64,000 nt of DNA, from assembly GCF_002214465.1 (NCBI RefSeq), contig NZ_CP015101.1, positions 875,013 to 939,012 on the forward strand. The letters are read 5' to 3'. The stretch is from Thermococcus barossii. GTDB lineage: Archaea > Methanobacteriota_B > Thermococci > Thermococcales > Thermococcaceae. The notes below the pieces were generated by a model. The model was not told the DNA's origin, ran no database searches, and worked only from the letters and a program-made list of their open reading frames with translations. Each line of letters begins with the position of its first letter. Positions within the stretch are counted from its first letter, which is position 1. Of this stretch, positions 9,339 to 17,790 are shown one piece after another. The translations under genes were made by a program, and so were the position numbers.

Positions 9339-10535
9339 ATGCCAGTAACAGACGGGACTCCAAGGAGAAAGGTCACAACATCACACGGACGCTATTATGC
9401 GGAGAGGGGAGCACTTTCGAGGAGAAAAAAGCTGAGAAGAAAAGCTGCATTGATTCAGCTCATGAGGAAGCGCAAGGGCGTTGCGGCGATAAGGACGAGC
9501 ACTATAAGGGTGGAGAAAGCCCACATCTCAAAGAACGAGGCGCTGGCAATACTGGTCGGAACCCAGATAGGCGCCGGCGTTCTTGGCCTCCCCTATGCGG
9601 CCAGCAAGGTCGGTCTGATTCCAGCGCTGGGAGTCCTCACAGGGGTCATGCTCCTGATGCTCGCAACGGCCTTCATAGTGTTAAGGTTCAGCGCCGAGAT
9701 GAACGGGGCTCAGATGAGCACGATAGCCCAGAGAACCCTTGGAAAAGCCGGCGGCTGGCTGATGTACCTTAGCATATTCATAATGAGCTTTGGAGCACTT
9801 CTTGCATACATTGCCGGAATGGGGAGCGTCTTCGCAAGCCTCTTCGGGGTCAGCGATACCCTCGGTGCGGCCATATTCTGGGTGCTGGCTTCCTTCGTCG
9901 TCTATCGGGGCCTTGAGGCGAGCGGGAAGACCGAGCTGATAATGAGCTACGTAATGCTGGCCCTCTTCATCGGCGTAACGCTGATGCTCGTCCCCCACGC
10001 GGAGCTTGAGAACGGCCTCTACGCCGACCTATCCGGAATACTGAGCATAACCGGCGTCGCCATCTTCGCCCTCGGCTGCCACACCATAATTCCCGACGTC
10101 TACAAGGGGCTCGGAAGCTACGAGGAGACCAGAAGGGTCATCGTGCTGGCATTCCTTATCCCAACGGCCATCTATGCGGTCTTCATGGCGGCCTTCCTGC
10201 TGGTCTTTGGAATGGAGACCCCCGAGATAGCCACGCAGGGACTTGAGCTCCTCTACGGCCACCTCGGTAGAATCGTTGGCAACCTCATCCCACTCCTCGC
10301 AATAACAACGAGCTACATTGGCATAGCTCTCGCACAGCAGAGCAACAGCGAGGAGTTCGTGAAGCTGAACAGAAAAGTCGCGTGGGCTTTGACTGTGATC
10401 CCGCCGGCCCTCCTTTACTTCGCGGGCGTCAGGAACTTCGCTGACGTTTTAGCTTTCGCCGGAGACACGGGAGACATGCTGGCCTTCATAGTGCTCCCGG
10501 TACTGATGTGGCTCGCGGCGAAGCTCCGCCGCTGA
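9339..10535 (+). CDS. Aromatic/HAAAP-type amino acid permease
   Basis: A 398-residue transporter with 11 membrane segments starting around residue 65. The first TM contains LVGTQIGAGVLGLPYA, the signature of the hydroxy/aromatic amino acid permease (Trp/Tyr) branch of the APC superfamily. The unusual part is the N-terminus: about 60 cytoplasmic residues packed with Arg and Lys (for example RRKKLRRK), not expected in a permease of this family. ATG 9339 is supported by GAGGTGAG just upstream. Substrate specificity is inferred from family only. Confidence 0.82.
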   Translation: MPVTDGTPRRKVTTSHGRYYAERGALSRRKKLRRKAALIQLMRKRKGVAAIRTSTIRVEKAHISKNEALAILVGTQIGAGVLGLPYAASKVGLIPALGVLTGVMLLMLATAFIVLRFSAEMNGAQMSTIAQRTLGKAGGWLMYLSIFIMSFGALLAYIAGMGSVFASLFGVSDTLGAAIFWVLASFVVYRGLEASGKTELIMSYVMLALFIGVTLMLVPHAELENGLYADLSGILSITGVAIFALGCHTIIPDVYKGLGSYEETRRVIVLAFLIPTAIYAVFMAAFLLVFGMETPEIATQGLELLYGHLGRIVGNLIPLLAITTSYIGIALAQQSNSEEFVKLNRKVAWALTVIPPALLYFAGVRNFADVLAFAGDTGDMLAFIVLPVLMWLAAKLRR

Positions 10536-10558
10536 CTTCCAATTTTTCCTCCCTCGGT

Positions 10559-10570
10559 AAGGTTTATATT
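10559..10570 (+). promoter_or_regulatory. TATA box of glyA
   Basis: AAGGTTTATATT, a near-ideal archaeal BRE/TATA, ends 34 bases before the glyA ATG. Confidence 0.6.
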
Positions 10571-10603
10571 CCCCACGTTCAAATCTCCATCGAGGTGTTT
10601 CCC

Positions 10604-11893
10604 ATGGCTGAAGGATACAGGGACTATCGCGATAGGGTTCTGAATTTTGTTGAGGAGCATGAGAAGTGGAGGAGCCATACCATAAACCTCATCGCGAGTG
10701 AAAACATAACCTCCCCGAGCGTTACGAGGGCCGTTGCGAGCGGCTTCATGCACAAGTACGCCGAGGGCTGGCCGAGGCAGCGCTACTACCAGGGCTGCAA
10801 GTACGTCGATGAGGTCGAGCTCATCGGCGTCGAGCTGTTCACCAAGCTCTTCGGGAGCGATTTTGCCGATCTCAGGCCGATTTCCGGAACCAACGCCAAC
10901 CAGGCCGCTTTCTTCGGACTCACCAACGCGGGCGACAAGGCGATAGTTCTTCACACCAGCCACGGCGGCCATATAAGCCACATGCCCTTCGGTGCGGCGG
11001 GAATGAGAGGTTTAGAGGTCCACACCTGGCCCTTCGACAACGAGGAGTTCAACATCGACGTTGATAAGGCAGAGAAGCTCATCCGCGAACTCGAGCCCAA
11101 GATAGTCGTCTTCGGCGGCTCGCTCTTCCCGTTCCCGCATCCGGTCAAGGAGCTCGCTCCTGTTGCCAAGGAGGTTGGAGCCTACGTCATGTACGATGCC
11201 GCCCACGTCCTTGGCCTCATAGCCGGAAAGCAGTTCCAGGACCCGCTCCGCGAGGGCGCTGACATAATCACCGCTTCGACCCACAAGACCTTCCCCGGAC
11301 CGCAGGGCGGTGTCATAATCTACAAGCGCTTTGGAGAGACAGAGGAGATAGCCAGGCTCCAGTGGGCCATCTTCCCGGGAGTTCTGAGCAACCACCACCT
11401 CCACCACATGGCCGGAAAGGTCGTTACTGCTGCCGAGATGCTTGAGTACGGTGAGAAGTACGCCGCTCAGATCGTCAAGAACGCGAAGGCACTGGCCGAG
11501 GCCATGGCCGAGGAGGGCTTCAAGGTCATTGGCGAGGACAAGGGCTACACCGAGAGCCACCAGGTCATCGTCGATGTTTCAGACCTCCACCCCGCTGCCG
11601 GTGGCTGGGCGGCGCCACTCCTTGAGGAGGCCGGCATAATCCTCAACAAGAACCTCCTGCCCTGGGACCCGCTTGAGAAGGTCAACGAGCCGAGCGGTCT
11701 TCGCATAGGCGTCCAGGAGATGACCCGCGTTGGAATGATGGAGGACGACATGAAAGAGATTGCCAGGTTCATTCGCCGCGTCCTTATCGACAAGGAAGAC
11801 CCGAAGAAGGTCGAGCGCGATGTCTTCTACTTCAGGCAGAACTTCCAGAAGGTCTACTACTCCTTCGACTACGGACTTCCGCTCAGGGAGTGA
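10604..11893 (+). CDS. glyA: Serine hydroxymethyltransferase
   Basis: A PLP enzyme that interconverts serine and glycine while transferring the one-carbon unit to a pterin carrier. In Thermococcales it is the archaeal form that uses a modified (non-folate) pterin and participates in threonine/glycine metabolism. The 429-residue protein shows LIASENITSP near the start and the PLP-lysine motif STHKTFPGPQGG with K228. ATG 10604 has GAGGTG 7 bases upstream, and a strong TATA precedes it. Monocistronic: T-runs follow the stop. Confidence 0.96.
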   Translation: MAEGYRDYRDRVLNFVEEHEKWRSHTINLIASENITSPSVTRAVASGFMHKYAEGWPRQRYYQGCKYVDEVELIGVELFTKLFGSDFADLRPISGTNANQAAFFGLTNAGDKAIVLHTSHGGHISHMPFGAAGMRGLEVHTWPFDNEEFNIDVDKAEKLIRELEPKIVVFGGSLFPFPHPVKELAPVAKEVGAYVMYDAAHVLGLIAGKQFQDPLREGADIITASTHKTFPGPQGGVIIYKRFGETEEIARLQWAIFPGVLSNHHLHHMAGKVVTAAEMLEYGEKYAAQIVKNAKALAEAMAEEGFKVIGEDKGYTESHQVIVDVSDLHPAAGGWAAPLLEEAGIILNKNLLPWDPLEKVNEPSGLRIGVQEMTRVGMMEDDMKEIARFIRRVLIDKEDPKKVERDVFYFRQNFQKVYYSFDYGLPLRE

Positions 11894-11918
11894 TTTTTCC
11901 AACTCATTCTCTTTTTTG
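11894..11918 (+). terminator. T-rich transcription end after glyA
   Basis: Two T-runs (11894-11898 and 11912-11917) directly follow the glyA stop, the usual form of archaeal intrinsic termination. No hairpin is needed. Confidence 0.45.
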
Positions 11919-12020
11919 TGGATTACTTTGCAAGTTTAAACTTGAGATTATCGATTTTCGCCGAGGTGTTCCAATTCCTTCCCAGAATTGAAAGAAAGTC
12001 GCAGAGATGTATTTTAGAAA

Positions 12021-12140
12021 ACGTTATAAACGGCCGTTTCCAGGCAAATTAGGCGGTGTTACTTCTCCGTTCTCCGCCAATCTTATGGATAACACCGCCC
12101 GGGTAAAATCACCCGCTGAAATCAGCCTGCTAAAATCACT
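12021..12140 (+). ncRNA. Candidate structured RNA with own promoter
   Basis: Within a 313-base gap without a gene, the TATA-like ACGTTATAAACGG (12021-12033) is followed about 20 bases later by a 10-base perfect inverted repeat, GGCGGTGTTA at 12052-12061 pairing with TAACACCGCC at 12090-12099. Next come two short hairpins: CGGGT/ACCCG around a 6-base loop (12100-12115), and GCTG/CAGC (12115-12126). The first arm begins close to the predicted transcription start. No K-turn or ACA/CD box is certain. It could also be a 5' leader of the downstream Ig-like gene. Confidence 0.35.
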
Positions 12141-12206
12141 TCCACCCATTTTGAAGCATTGACAATCATTAAAAAGACGTATGCGTATTTCTATCGGTGG
12201 TGGCCA

Positions 12207-12677
12207 GTGAACAGAATAATCCCCGTCCTTCTGATAGTCCTACTGGTTCCGCTCGGGTACTACCTCACCTCGACTGAAAGAAGCATTGCAGACAGTGGAC
12301 AGGAGGGTGACGCTGGGATGGTTCCCATCGAGAGCAATGGAATAGTCCTCAAGCTTGACAGGACATCGTATTCCCCCAGAGACACGATGGTCCTGAGGGT
12401 AATAAACAAAGCCAACCTCAACGCTACCACCAGCTACCACTTCAAGCTCTACCGGCTCGAAAACGGGGAGTGGAAGGAAGTTCCTGTCAACCTAGTGTTC
12501 ATAGAGGTAGCCGTTGTCGTAGAACCTGGAAAGAGCTGGGAGCAGAGGGTGAAGCTCTCCAGCCTGAACCTCGGGCCGGGTCACTACAAGATAGTGAAGA
12601 AAGTCTCCCTGACGGGCCCTGAGACAGGAACCGCCACCAGTGTCGATGTCTGGGCTGAGTTCGATGTGAATGGTTGA
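12207..12677 (+). CDS. Exported/anchored Ig-like domain protein
   Basis: A 156-residue protein with an N-terminal hydrophobic segment (about residues 3-20, IIPVLLIVLLVPLGYYL) followed by one beta-sandwich domain resembling a bacterial Ig-like fold (Big_14 type; motifs DRTSYSPRDTMVLRVIN and LGPGHYKIVKKV). It is probably displayed outside the cell on its N-terminal anchor. GTG 12207 is preferred because GGTGGTGG lies just upstream. An in-frame TTG at 12159 would add 16 residues. A decayed second copy follows directly. Function unknown. Confidence 0.65.
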   Translation: MNRIIPVLLIVLLVPLGYYLTSTERSIADSGQEGDAGMVPIESNGIVLKLDRTSYSPRDTMVLRVINKANLNATTSYHFKLYRLENGEWKEVPVNLVFIEVAVVVEPGKSWEQRVKLSSLNLGPGHYKIVKKVSLTGPETGTATSVDVWAEFDVNG

Positions 12678-12689
12678 GGTGGGAGAAGC

Positions 12690-13073
12690 ACCGGAATAGT
12701 CCTTCTGATACTCCCTGGGGACTGACCGGACCCACTCCATGATGGGCCTCGATAAACGCGTATAGTCATCCGGAGAAGGTGTGGAGCCCACCGTATGGAA
12801 CGTCGGCCTAACGCCCACCTACTTGGGCGGGAAAACGGGAACTGGGCTAGGATGAAAACCCTATTTCTCTTTATCGCCATGCTCTATGACCTGCCTCCCT
12901 TTCATTCATAGAAGCAGAGAATTACCCTGAAATATCTGCCCGAAAATGAATCCCCGGGAACTCCCGGCACCTACCCGGACCTTCCTCCCGGGAGATATCG
13001 GCTCGTGAAGGAAATCTGCGGCTGGCCGATGGGCTGCAGGAACACAAGCGTGGAGTTTGAGGTGGCAGGTTAG
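12690..13073 (+). pseudogene. Decayed paralogue of the Ig-like protein
   Basis: The gap between the Ig-like gene and tfs holds protein-like pieces in several frames. A VLLIL membrane segment appears near 12702, an LSFIEAE-like piece near 12890 (compare LVFIEVA in the intact gene), and an open stretch from 12912 to the stop at 13073. That last stretch includes QRITLKYLP and LPPGRYRLVKE, parallel to QRVKLSSLNLGPGHYKIVKK in the intact neighbour. Stops and frameshifts separate the pieces. This is best read as a tandem duplicate that has been inactivated. Confidence 0.55.
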
Positions 13074-13078
13074 TTTTG

Positions 13079-13093
13079 GCAAAACTTTTTATT
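13079..13093 (+). promoter_or_regulatory. TATA box of the tfs-pcna-gins51 cluster
   Basis: GCAAAACTTTTTATT is AT-rich and about 45 bases before the tfs ATG, consistent with a promoter for the downstream replication/transcription genes. Confidence 0.4.
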
Positions 13094-13135
13094 CTCCTCC
13101 CACATACCGAACCCTCGGCTAAAGGGGTGAGAAAG

Positions 13136-13468
13136 ATGAAGTTCTGTCCAAAGTGCGGTAACCTCATGCTTCCGGACAGGAAACGGAAGGTCTGGGTCTG
13201 CCGCTCATGTGGTTACGAGGAACCCTTCGACGAGCAGAAGGACAGGGAGAAGACCGTGATAAAGCAGAAGGTCGAACACAAGCCGGATGAGGGAATTATC
13301 GTCGTCGAGCAGGACCTCAAGACCCTGCCGACGACCAAGGTGACCTGTCCGAAGTGCGGCAACGACACTGCCTACTGGTGGGAGCTCCAGACGAGGGCCG
13401 GCGACGAGCCAAGCACGATATTCTACAAGTGCACCAAGTGCGGCCACGTCTGGAGGTCTTACGAGTGA
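13136..13468 (+). CDS. tfs: Transcription elongation factor TFS
   Basis: A 110-residue TFIIS-like factor that stimulates RNA cleavage by backtracked archaeal RNA polymerase. It has an N-terminal zinc ribbon (C4, C7, C22, C25) and a C-terminal ribbon (CPKC...CTKC). The acidic hairpin GDEP contains the Asp-Glu pair needed for cleavage, which marks it as an active TFS and not an RPB9-like subunit. ATG 13136 follows GGGGTGA. The next gene overlaps its stop by 4 bases. Confidence 0.95.
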   Translation: MKFCPKCGNLMLPDRKRKVWVCRSCGYEEPFDEQKDREKTVIKQKVEHKPDEGIIVVEQDLKTLPTTKVTCPKCGNDTAYWWELQTRAGDEPSTIFYKCTKCGHVWRSYE

Positions 13469-13638
13469 GGGAGCTTTCGGAACTTGAACGAGAAACCCTC
13501 AGAAAGCTCGCGGAGAAGGCTCTGAAGGAGCTTGAGGAGGCCTACAGGAGGATACCCGACACCGACAACGGAAAAGCTTATTTATTCCGCGGCAAAGAAA
13601 GGGTTAGGCTGATGCTCGATATATTGAAGGAGGGGTAA
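13465..13638 (+). CDS. Small charged protein between tfs and pcna
   Basis: A 57-residue protein starting at GTG 13465 (VRELSELERETLRKLAEKAL), overlapping tfs by 4 bases and ending 2 bases before pcna. It is almost entirely charged helix with no cysteine. Tight coupling on both sides indicates a real gene, and a similar short open frame occupies this slot in other Thermococcales as far as I recall. Function unknown. The context suggests a replication or transcription accessory. Confidence 0.65.
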   Translation: MRELSELERETLRKLAEKALKELEEAYRRIPDTDNGKAYLFRGKERVRLMLDILKEG

Positions 13639-13640
13639 AG

Positions 13641-14390
13641 ATGCCGTTCGAGATAGTTTTTGATGGTGCCAAGGATTTCGCCGATCTTATAGCCACCGCA
13701 AGCAACCTCATTGATGAGGCTGCCTTCAAGATAACTGAGGAAGGCATAAGCATGCGTGCCATGGACCCGAGCAGGGTCGTTTTGATAGACCTCAACCTCC
13801 CGGAGAGCATCTTCTCCAAGTATGAGGTGGAGGAAGAAGAAACCATTGGAATCAACATGGACCACTTCAAGAAGATACTCAAGCGCGGCAAGAACAAGGA
13901 CACACTCATCCTCAGGAAGGGTGAGGAGAACTTTCTCGAAGTCACGTTTGAAGGCACGGCCAAAAGGACCTTCAAACTCCCGCTGATTGAAGTTGAGGAG
14001 CTTGAGCTCGACCTCCCAGAGCTTCCCTTCACCGCCAAGGTCGTCGTTCTCGGAGAGGTTCTCAAGGAAGCCGTTAAGGACGCTTCCCTCGTCAGCGATG
14101 CCATAAAGTTCATTGCCAGCGAGAGCGAGTTCGTCATGAAGGCGGAGGGCGAAACCAACGAGGTCGAGATAAGGCTCACCCTTGAGGACGAAGGCTTGCT
14201 CGACCTTGAGGTTGAGGAGGAAACCAAGAGCGCCTACGGAATCAGCTACCTTGCGGACATGATAAAGGGCATCGGCAAAGCCGATGAGGTTATAATCCGC
14301 TTCGGCAACGAGATGCCCCTCCAGATGGAGTACCCGATAAGGGACGAGGGCAAGCTGATATTCCTCCTCGCTCCGCGCGTTGAGGACTGA
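13641..14390 (+). CDS. pcn: PCNA sliding clamp
   Basis: The 249-residue archaeal proliferating cell nuclear antigen, a homotrimeric ring that tethers DNA polymerases, FEN1, ligase and RFC to DNA. It shows the conserved start MPFEIVFDGAKDF, the MRAMDPSRVVLIDLNL segment, the two-domain repeat, and the C-terminal LIFLLAPRVED that forms part of the PIP-box binding surface. Length is typical. It lies 2 bases after the small protein gene, and the gins51 gene follows after 41 bases. Confidence 0.97.
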   Translation: MPFEIVFDGAKDFADLIATASNLIDEAAFKITEEGISMRAMDPSRVVLIDLNLPESIFSKYEVEEEETIGINMDHFKKILKRGKNKDTLILRKGEENFLEVTFEGTAKRTFKLPLIEVEELELDLPELPFTAKVVVLGEVLKEAVKDASLVSDAIKFIASESEFVMKAEGETNEVEIRLTLEDEGLLDLEVEEETKSAYGISYLADMIKGIGKADEVIIRFGNEMPLQMEYPIRDEGKLIFLLAPRVED

Positions 14391-14431
14391 TTTCTTTTCC
14401 TTCTCTCGATTTCCTCTAGGCTGGTGGGAGC

Positions 14432-15001
14432 GTGGACATCGTTAAGCTCAGGGAGCTACTTGAGGCGGAGCTTTCCTCACCGGACCTTACGGAGTTAGAC
14501 GACGAGTTCTACGCTGAGTTCGACAGCCTCATTAAAGCGCTTAAGCTCAGCGCGGAGAGTTCCCGTGAGAGGGGCGAGGATGTTGAGGAGAGGCTCTATC
14601 TCGCCCAGCTGGGGATAGCCGAGAGGCTCATGCGCGAGATAATCAAAATCAGACTTCATAAAATCGTTGACCTCGCCGTTGAGGGCGTCCCCTACGGCCT
14701 GACATCCGAGGAGAGACGGATTTTCACGATACTCAGGACGTTCATAGAGCGCGAGGAGATTCCAGTCGAGATTCCCGAGGAAACCGTCGAGGTGAGTGAG
14801 GAGGCCCCGCAGAGAGAGGTTCCAAAGAAGAAGGTTCCGCGGGAGGCATATATAATCAAGATCGACCTGCCGAAGATACTCGATCCCGAGCTGAAGGAGT
14901 ACGGCCCGTTCAGGGCTGGGGACCTCGTCATAATCCCCCGGAGCCTCGGGAAGGTTCTCGTCGAGAGGGACGCGGCAGAGAGAATAAGGATTGCCCCGTG
15001 A
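14432..15001 (+). CDS. gins51: GINS complex subunit GINS51
   Basis: A 189-residue subunit of the archaeal GINS complex, which joins MCM and the GAN/Cdc45-like nuclease to form the replicative helicase. The N-terminal two thirds is helical A-domain (GLTSEERRIFTILRTFIERE), followed by an acidic linker and a small beta-rich B-domain (FRAGDLVIIPRSLGKVLVERD) at the C-terminus. The A-then-B order defines the GINS51 type, and location after pcna matches other Thermococcus genomes. Start is GTG 14432. The stop overlaps the following ATG (TGATG). Confidence 0.88.
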   Translation: MDIVKLRELLEAELSSPDLTELDDEFYAEFDSLIKALKLSAESSRERGEDVEERLYLAQLGIAERLMREIIKIRLHKIVDLAVEGVPYGLTSEERRIFTILRTFIEREEIPVEIPEETVEVSEEAPQREVPKKKVPREAYIIKIDLPKILDPELKEYGPFRAGDLVIIPRSLGKVLVERDAAERIRIAP

Positions 15002-16917
15002 TGTCCATGCCCTTCTCCGTCTGCATGAGGGACTGCTACGACACCTGCTCGATGGTGAGCGAGCTAAGGAACGGGAAGCTCAGGGTGAGGGGCAACCCGG
15101 AGCACCCTGTAACGGCCGGTTTCCTATGTCCAAAAGGTGCCCTTCTCCCAAAATGGTTCCACGCTGAGGACAGGCTCAAAATTCCGCTCATCAGAACCGG
15201 AGAGCGCGGGAGCGGAGAATTTAGAGAGGTTGGCTGGGATGAGGCAATAAAACTGGTAGCGGAAAAGTTAAGGGGGACCATCGATGAACACGGAAGCGAG
15301 AGTGTTCTGGTTTATCAATACGCCGGCGACAGGGGCGTTGTTAACTACGCCTTTCCGCTCAGGCTCTTCCACTACCTGAACGCATCAACCCTCGACTACG
15401 GAATCTGCGACAGGGCCGGGCAGGAAGCGCTGAGGGACGTTTACGGGACGGCAGTTGGTATGGATCCCGAAAAGCTCAGAGACCAGAGGCTTATCGTTTA
15501 CTGGGGTATCAACGCCTTCTGGACGAACCTTCACGGCTTTATGCTGGCGAAGCGGTACGGACTTGAAATCTGGACGGTTGATGTTGTAAGAACCGAAACC
15601 GCCAGGCGCTCACAGAGGTTTTATCAAATAAAGCCCGATACAGATGCTCTCTTTGCCCTCGCGGTTGCAAAGGTTATAATCGAGGAGGGGCTTTATGATA
15701 AGGCCTTTGTCCGCGGGAACGTTTACGGCTTTGAAGAATTCAAGAATTATGTAAAAACATTATCGCTTGAGTACGTGAGCCGGGAAACAGGCCTGAGCGT
15801 GGAGATGGTGGAGAGCTTTGCGAGAGACTTTGCCGAAAAGAGGGGCGTAATACACATAGGCTACGGCTTCCAGCGCTCCTTAGCTGGGGGAGAGGCCGTG
15901 AGGGCGATTTCGATTCTCCCCGCGCTGGTGGGGCACCGCTTCGGCTTCATCTACGACATGAAGACGATAGATAAAAGCTATGCCGAAGGCGCGTTCCTGA
16001 GGACGAAGCCCGCCGGGAGAATCCCCCAGATGAAGCTGGCCGAGTACATCGAGCGGGGCGAGATAAAGTTTCTGTACATCTACAACTCCAATCCCCTTGC
16101 GAGTTTGCCAAACCAGAACAGGCTGAGAAGGGCACTTGTTGAGAATGATGTTTTCGTAGTTACGCACGATATATTCTTAACAGATACGGCTCTCTACTCC
16201 GACGTCGTTCTTCCGGCGAACACATTCTTCGAGCGTCTTGATATAGCGGACAGCTACTACCACCGCTACGTGGCTTTGAATGAACCGGTTGCGAGACTCT
16301 ACGGGAAGAGTAACAGCGAGGTGACGAGGCTTCTGGCGAGGGAACTTGGGATTGAGAACCCCCATCTCTACGAGAGCGACGAGGATGTCATTAGAAAAGT
16401 CCTCGAAATCAACGGTCTGAGCTGGGAGGAGCTGAAGGCTAAGGGTTTCGTCAAAGTTCCAGAGAGGCCGAGAAAGTGGAAAACACCGAGCGGGAAGATC
16501 GAGTTCTACTCCCAGAGAGCGATGGAGAGGGGCTTAAGCCCGTTCCCCGAGTACAGGAAGTTCGAAGGAAAGTATCCGCTGAGACTCCTCACACCAACCC
16601 ACAGGATGACGATAACGAGCCAGTACCACAACACCTACAACATGATCGACCCGAACCTTTACATCAACCCATCCGATGCAAGGGAAAGGGGAATATGCGA
16701 CGGTGACGCCGTCGAGGTCTTCAACGACCACGGCAGGATAAAAACGAAGGCAAAGATAACGGAAGATGTTCCTCCAGGGGTGGTTCTCCTGTACAAAGCA
16801 TTCTGGGTAAGGCTCCTCGGCTGGAACGCGAACTTTCTGACGAGTGATAAAACCGTCGAAAAGTACGGAAACGGCTCGGCGTACCATTCAACATGGGTGG
16901 ACGTCAGGAAGATTTGA
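15001..16917 (+). CDS. Mo/W bis-pterin oxidoreductase, DMSO-reductase family
   Basis: A 638-residue catalytic subunit of the DMSO-reductase/formate-dehydrogenase superfamily (COG0243). An N-terminal 4Fe-4S binding pattern CMRDCYDTC plus a later LCPKG cysteine is present. A cysteine in YGICDRAG around residue 140 is at the position of the metal ligand in thiolate-ligated members. The C-terminal molydopterin dinucleotide-binding domain starts near residue 525 (LRLLTPTHRMTITSQYHNTYN). In Thermococcales the metal would probably be tungsten. No electron-transfer subunit is adjacent, which is unusual, and the substrate is unknown. It starts within the gins51 stop. Confidence 0.8.
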   Translation: MSMPFSVCMRDCYDTCSMVSELRNGKLRVRGNPEHPVTAGFLCPKGALLPKWFHAEDRLKIPLIRTGERGSGEFREVGWDEAIKLVAEKLRGTIDEHGSESVLVYQYAGDRGVVNYAFPLRLFHYLNASTLDYGICDRAGQEALRDVYGTAVGMDPEKLRDQRLIVYWGINAFWTNLHGFMLAKRYGLEIWTVDVVRTETARRSQRFYQIKPDTDALFALAVAKVIIEEGLYDKAFVRGNVYGFEEFKNYVKTLSLEYVSRETGLSVEMVESFARDFAEKRGVIHIGYGFQRSLAGGEAVRAISILPALVGHRFGFIYDMKTIDKSYAEGAFLRTKPAGRIPQMKLAEYIERGEIKFLYIYNSNPLASLPNQNRLRRALVENDVFVVTHDIFLTDTALYSDVVLPANTFFERLDIADSYYHRYVALNEPVARLYGKSNSEVTRLLARELGIENPHLYESDEDVIRKVLEINGLSWEELKAKGFVKVPERPRKWKTPSGKIEFYSQRAMERGLSPFPEYRKFEGKYPLRLLTPTHRMTITSQYHNTYNMIDPNLYINPSDARERGICDGDAVEVFNDHGRIKTKAKITEDVPPGVVLLYKAFWVRLLGWNANFLTSDKTVEKYGNGSAYHSTWVDVRKI

Positions 16918-16950
16918 GGCAAAAATAGACTTTCTTTTCGAGCTTTTTGA

Positions 16951-16993
16951 CAATGCATTGTACTACAGTCTCGCACTATGACAACCAATGTCA
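16951..16993. promoter_or_regulatory. Two palindromes upstream of peroxiredoxin
   Basis: CAATGCATTG (16951-16960) is a perfect 10-base palindrome and TGACAACCAATGTCA (16979-16993) has perfect 5-base arms around 5 bases. They lie 72-114 bases before the Prx promoters. They may be activator sites or chance. No known regulator of Thermococcales matches them to my knowledge. Confidence 0.25.
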
Positions 16994-17064
16994 AGCATTC
17001 TTTGCACGCCTGTCCTCCAATCCCCTAAACTTTTTGGATATTCGACAAAAAGTTGCCCGTTAGA

Positions 17065-17105
17065 CGAACCGAAAGGTTTATATATTCGAACCGATAAGGT
17101 TTATA
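17065..17105 (+). promoter_or_regulatory. Duplicated BRE/TATA promoter of peroxiredoxin
   Basis: The sequence CGAACCGAAAGGTTTATA at 17065-17082 is repeated almost exactly at 17087-17105 as CGAACCGATAAGGTTTATA. Each copy contains a purine-rich BRE and a TATA box, so two transcription starts about 22 bases apart are expected. The ATG at 17143 lies 38 bases after the second copy. Confidence 0.6.
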
Positions 17106-17142
17106 GTGAAGACGACACACAAAAAGGATGAGGTGATGTAAG

Positions 17143-17790
17143 ATGGTCGTCATAGGAGAAAAGTTCCCAGAGGTTGAGGTCAAGACCACCCACGGAGTGA
17201 TAAAGCTCCCGGACTACTTTGCCGAGAAGGGCAAGTGGTTCATACTCTTCAGCCACCCGGCTGACTTCACGCCGGTCTGCACCACCGAGTTCTACGCGAT
17301 GCAGAAGAGGGCAGAGGAGTTCCGGAAGCTCGGCGTCGAGCCGATAGGGCTGAGCGTTGATCAGGTCTTCAGCCACCTCAAGTGGATGGAGTGGATCAAA
17401 GAGAACCTCGGAGAGGAGATAACCTTCCCGGTCATAGCGGACGACCGCGGCGACCTCGCCGAGGCCCTCGGCATGATCCCGAGCGGAGCAACGATAACCG
17501 CCAGGGCGGTCTTCGTCGTCGACGACAAGGGCGTCATAAGGGCCATCGTCTACTACCCGGCCGAGGTCGGCAGGGACTGGGACGAGATACTCAGGCTCGT
17601 CAAGGCCCTCAAGACCAGCGACGAGAAGGGAGTCGCCCTGCCGCACAAGTGGCCCAACAACGAGCTCATCGGCGACCGTGCCATCGTCCCGCCCGCGGCC
17701 AGCGTTGAGGAGATCAAGGCCAGGGAAGAGGCCAAGGCCAAGGGCGAGATCGAGTGCTACGACTGGTGGTTCTGCCACAAGAAGATTTGA
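17143..17790 (+). CDS. Peroxiredoxin, archaeal Prx6-type
   Basis: A 215-residue thiol peroxidase that reduces hydrogen peroxide and organic peroxides. The peroxidatic cysteine is C46 in [12 protein letters not shown]205 and C211 near the end ([12 protein letters not shown]) match the resolving cysteines of the decameric Pyrococcus horikoshii and Aeropyrum enzymes. ATG 17143 follows GAGGTGATG. It has its own double promoter and a hairpin terminator, so it is a strong single-gene unit, fitting a highly expressed stress protein. Confidence 0.96.
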   Translation: MVVIGEKFPEVEVKTTHGVIKLPDYFAEKGKWFILFSHPADFTPVCTTEFYAMQKRAEEFRKLGVEPIGLSVDQVFSHLKWMEWIKENLGEEITFPVIADDRGDLAEALGMIPSGATITARAVFVVDDKGVIRAIVYYPAEVGRDWDEILRLVKALKTSDEKGVALPHKWPNNELIGDRAIVPPAASVEEIKAREEAKAKGEIECYDWWFCHKKI

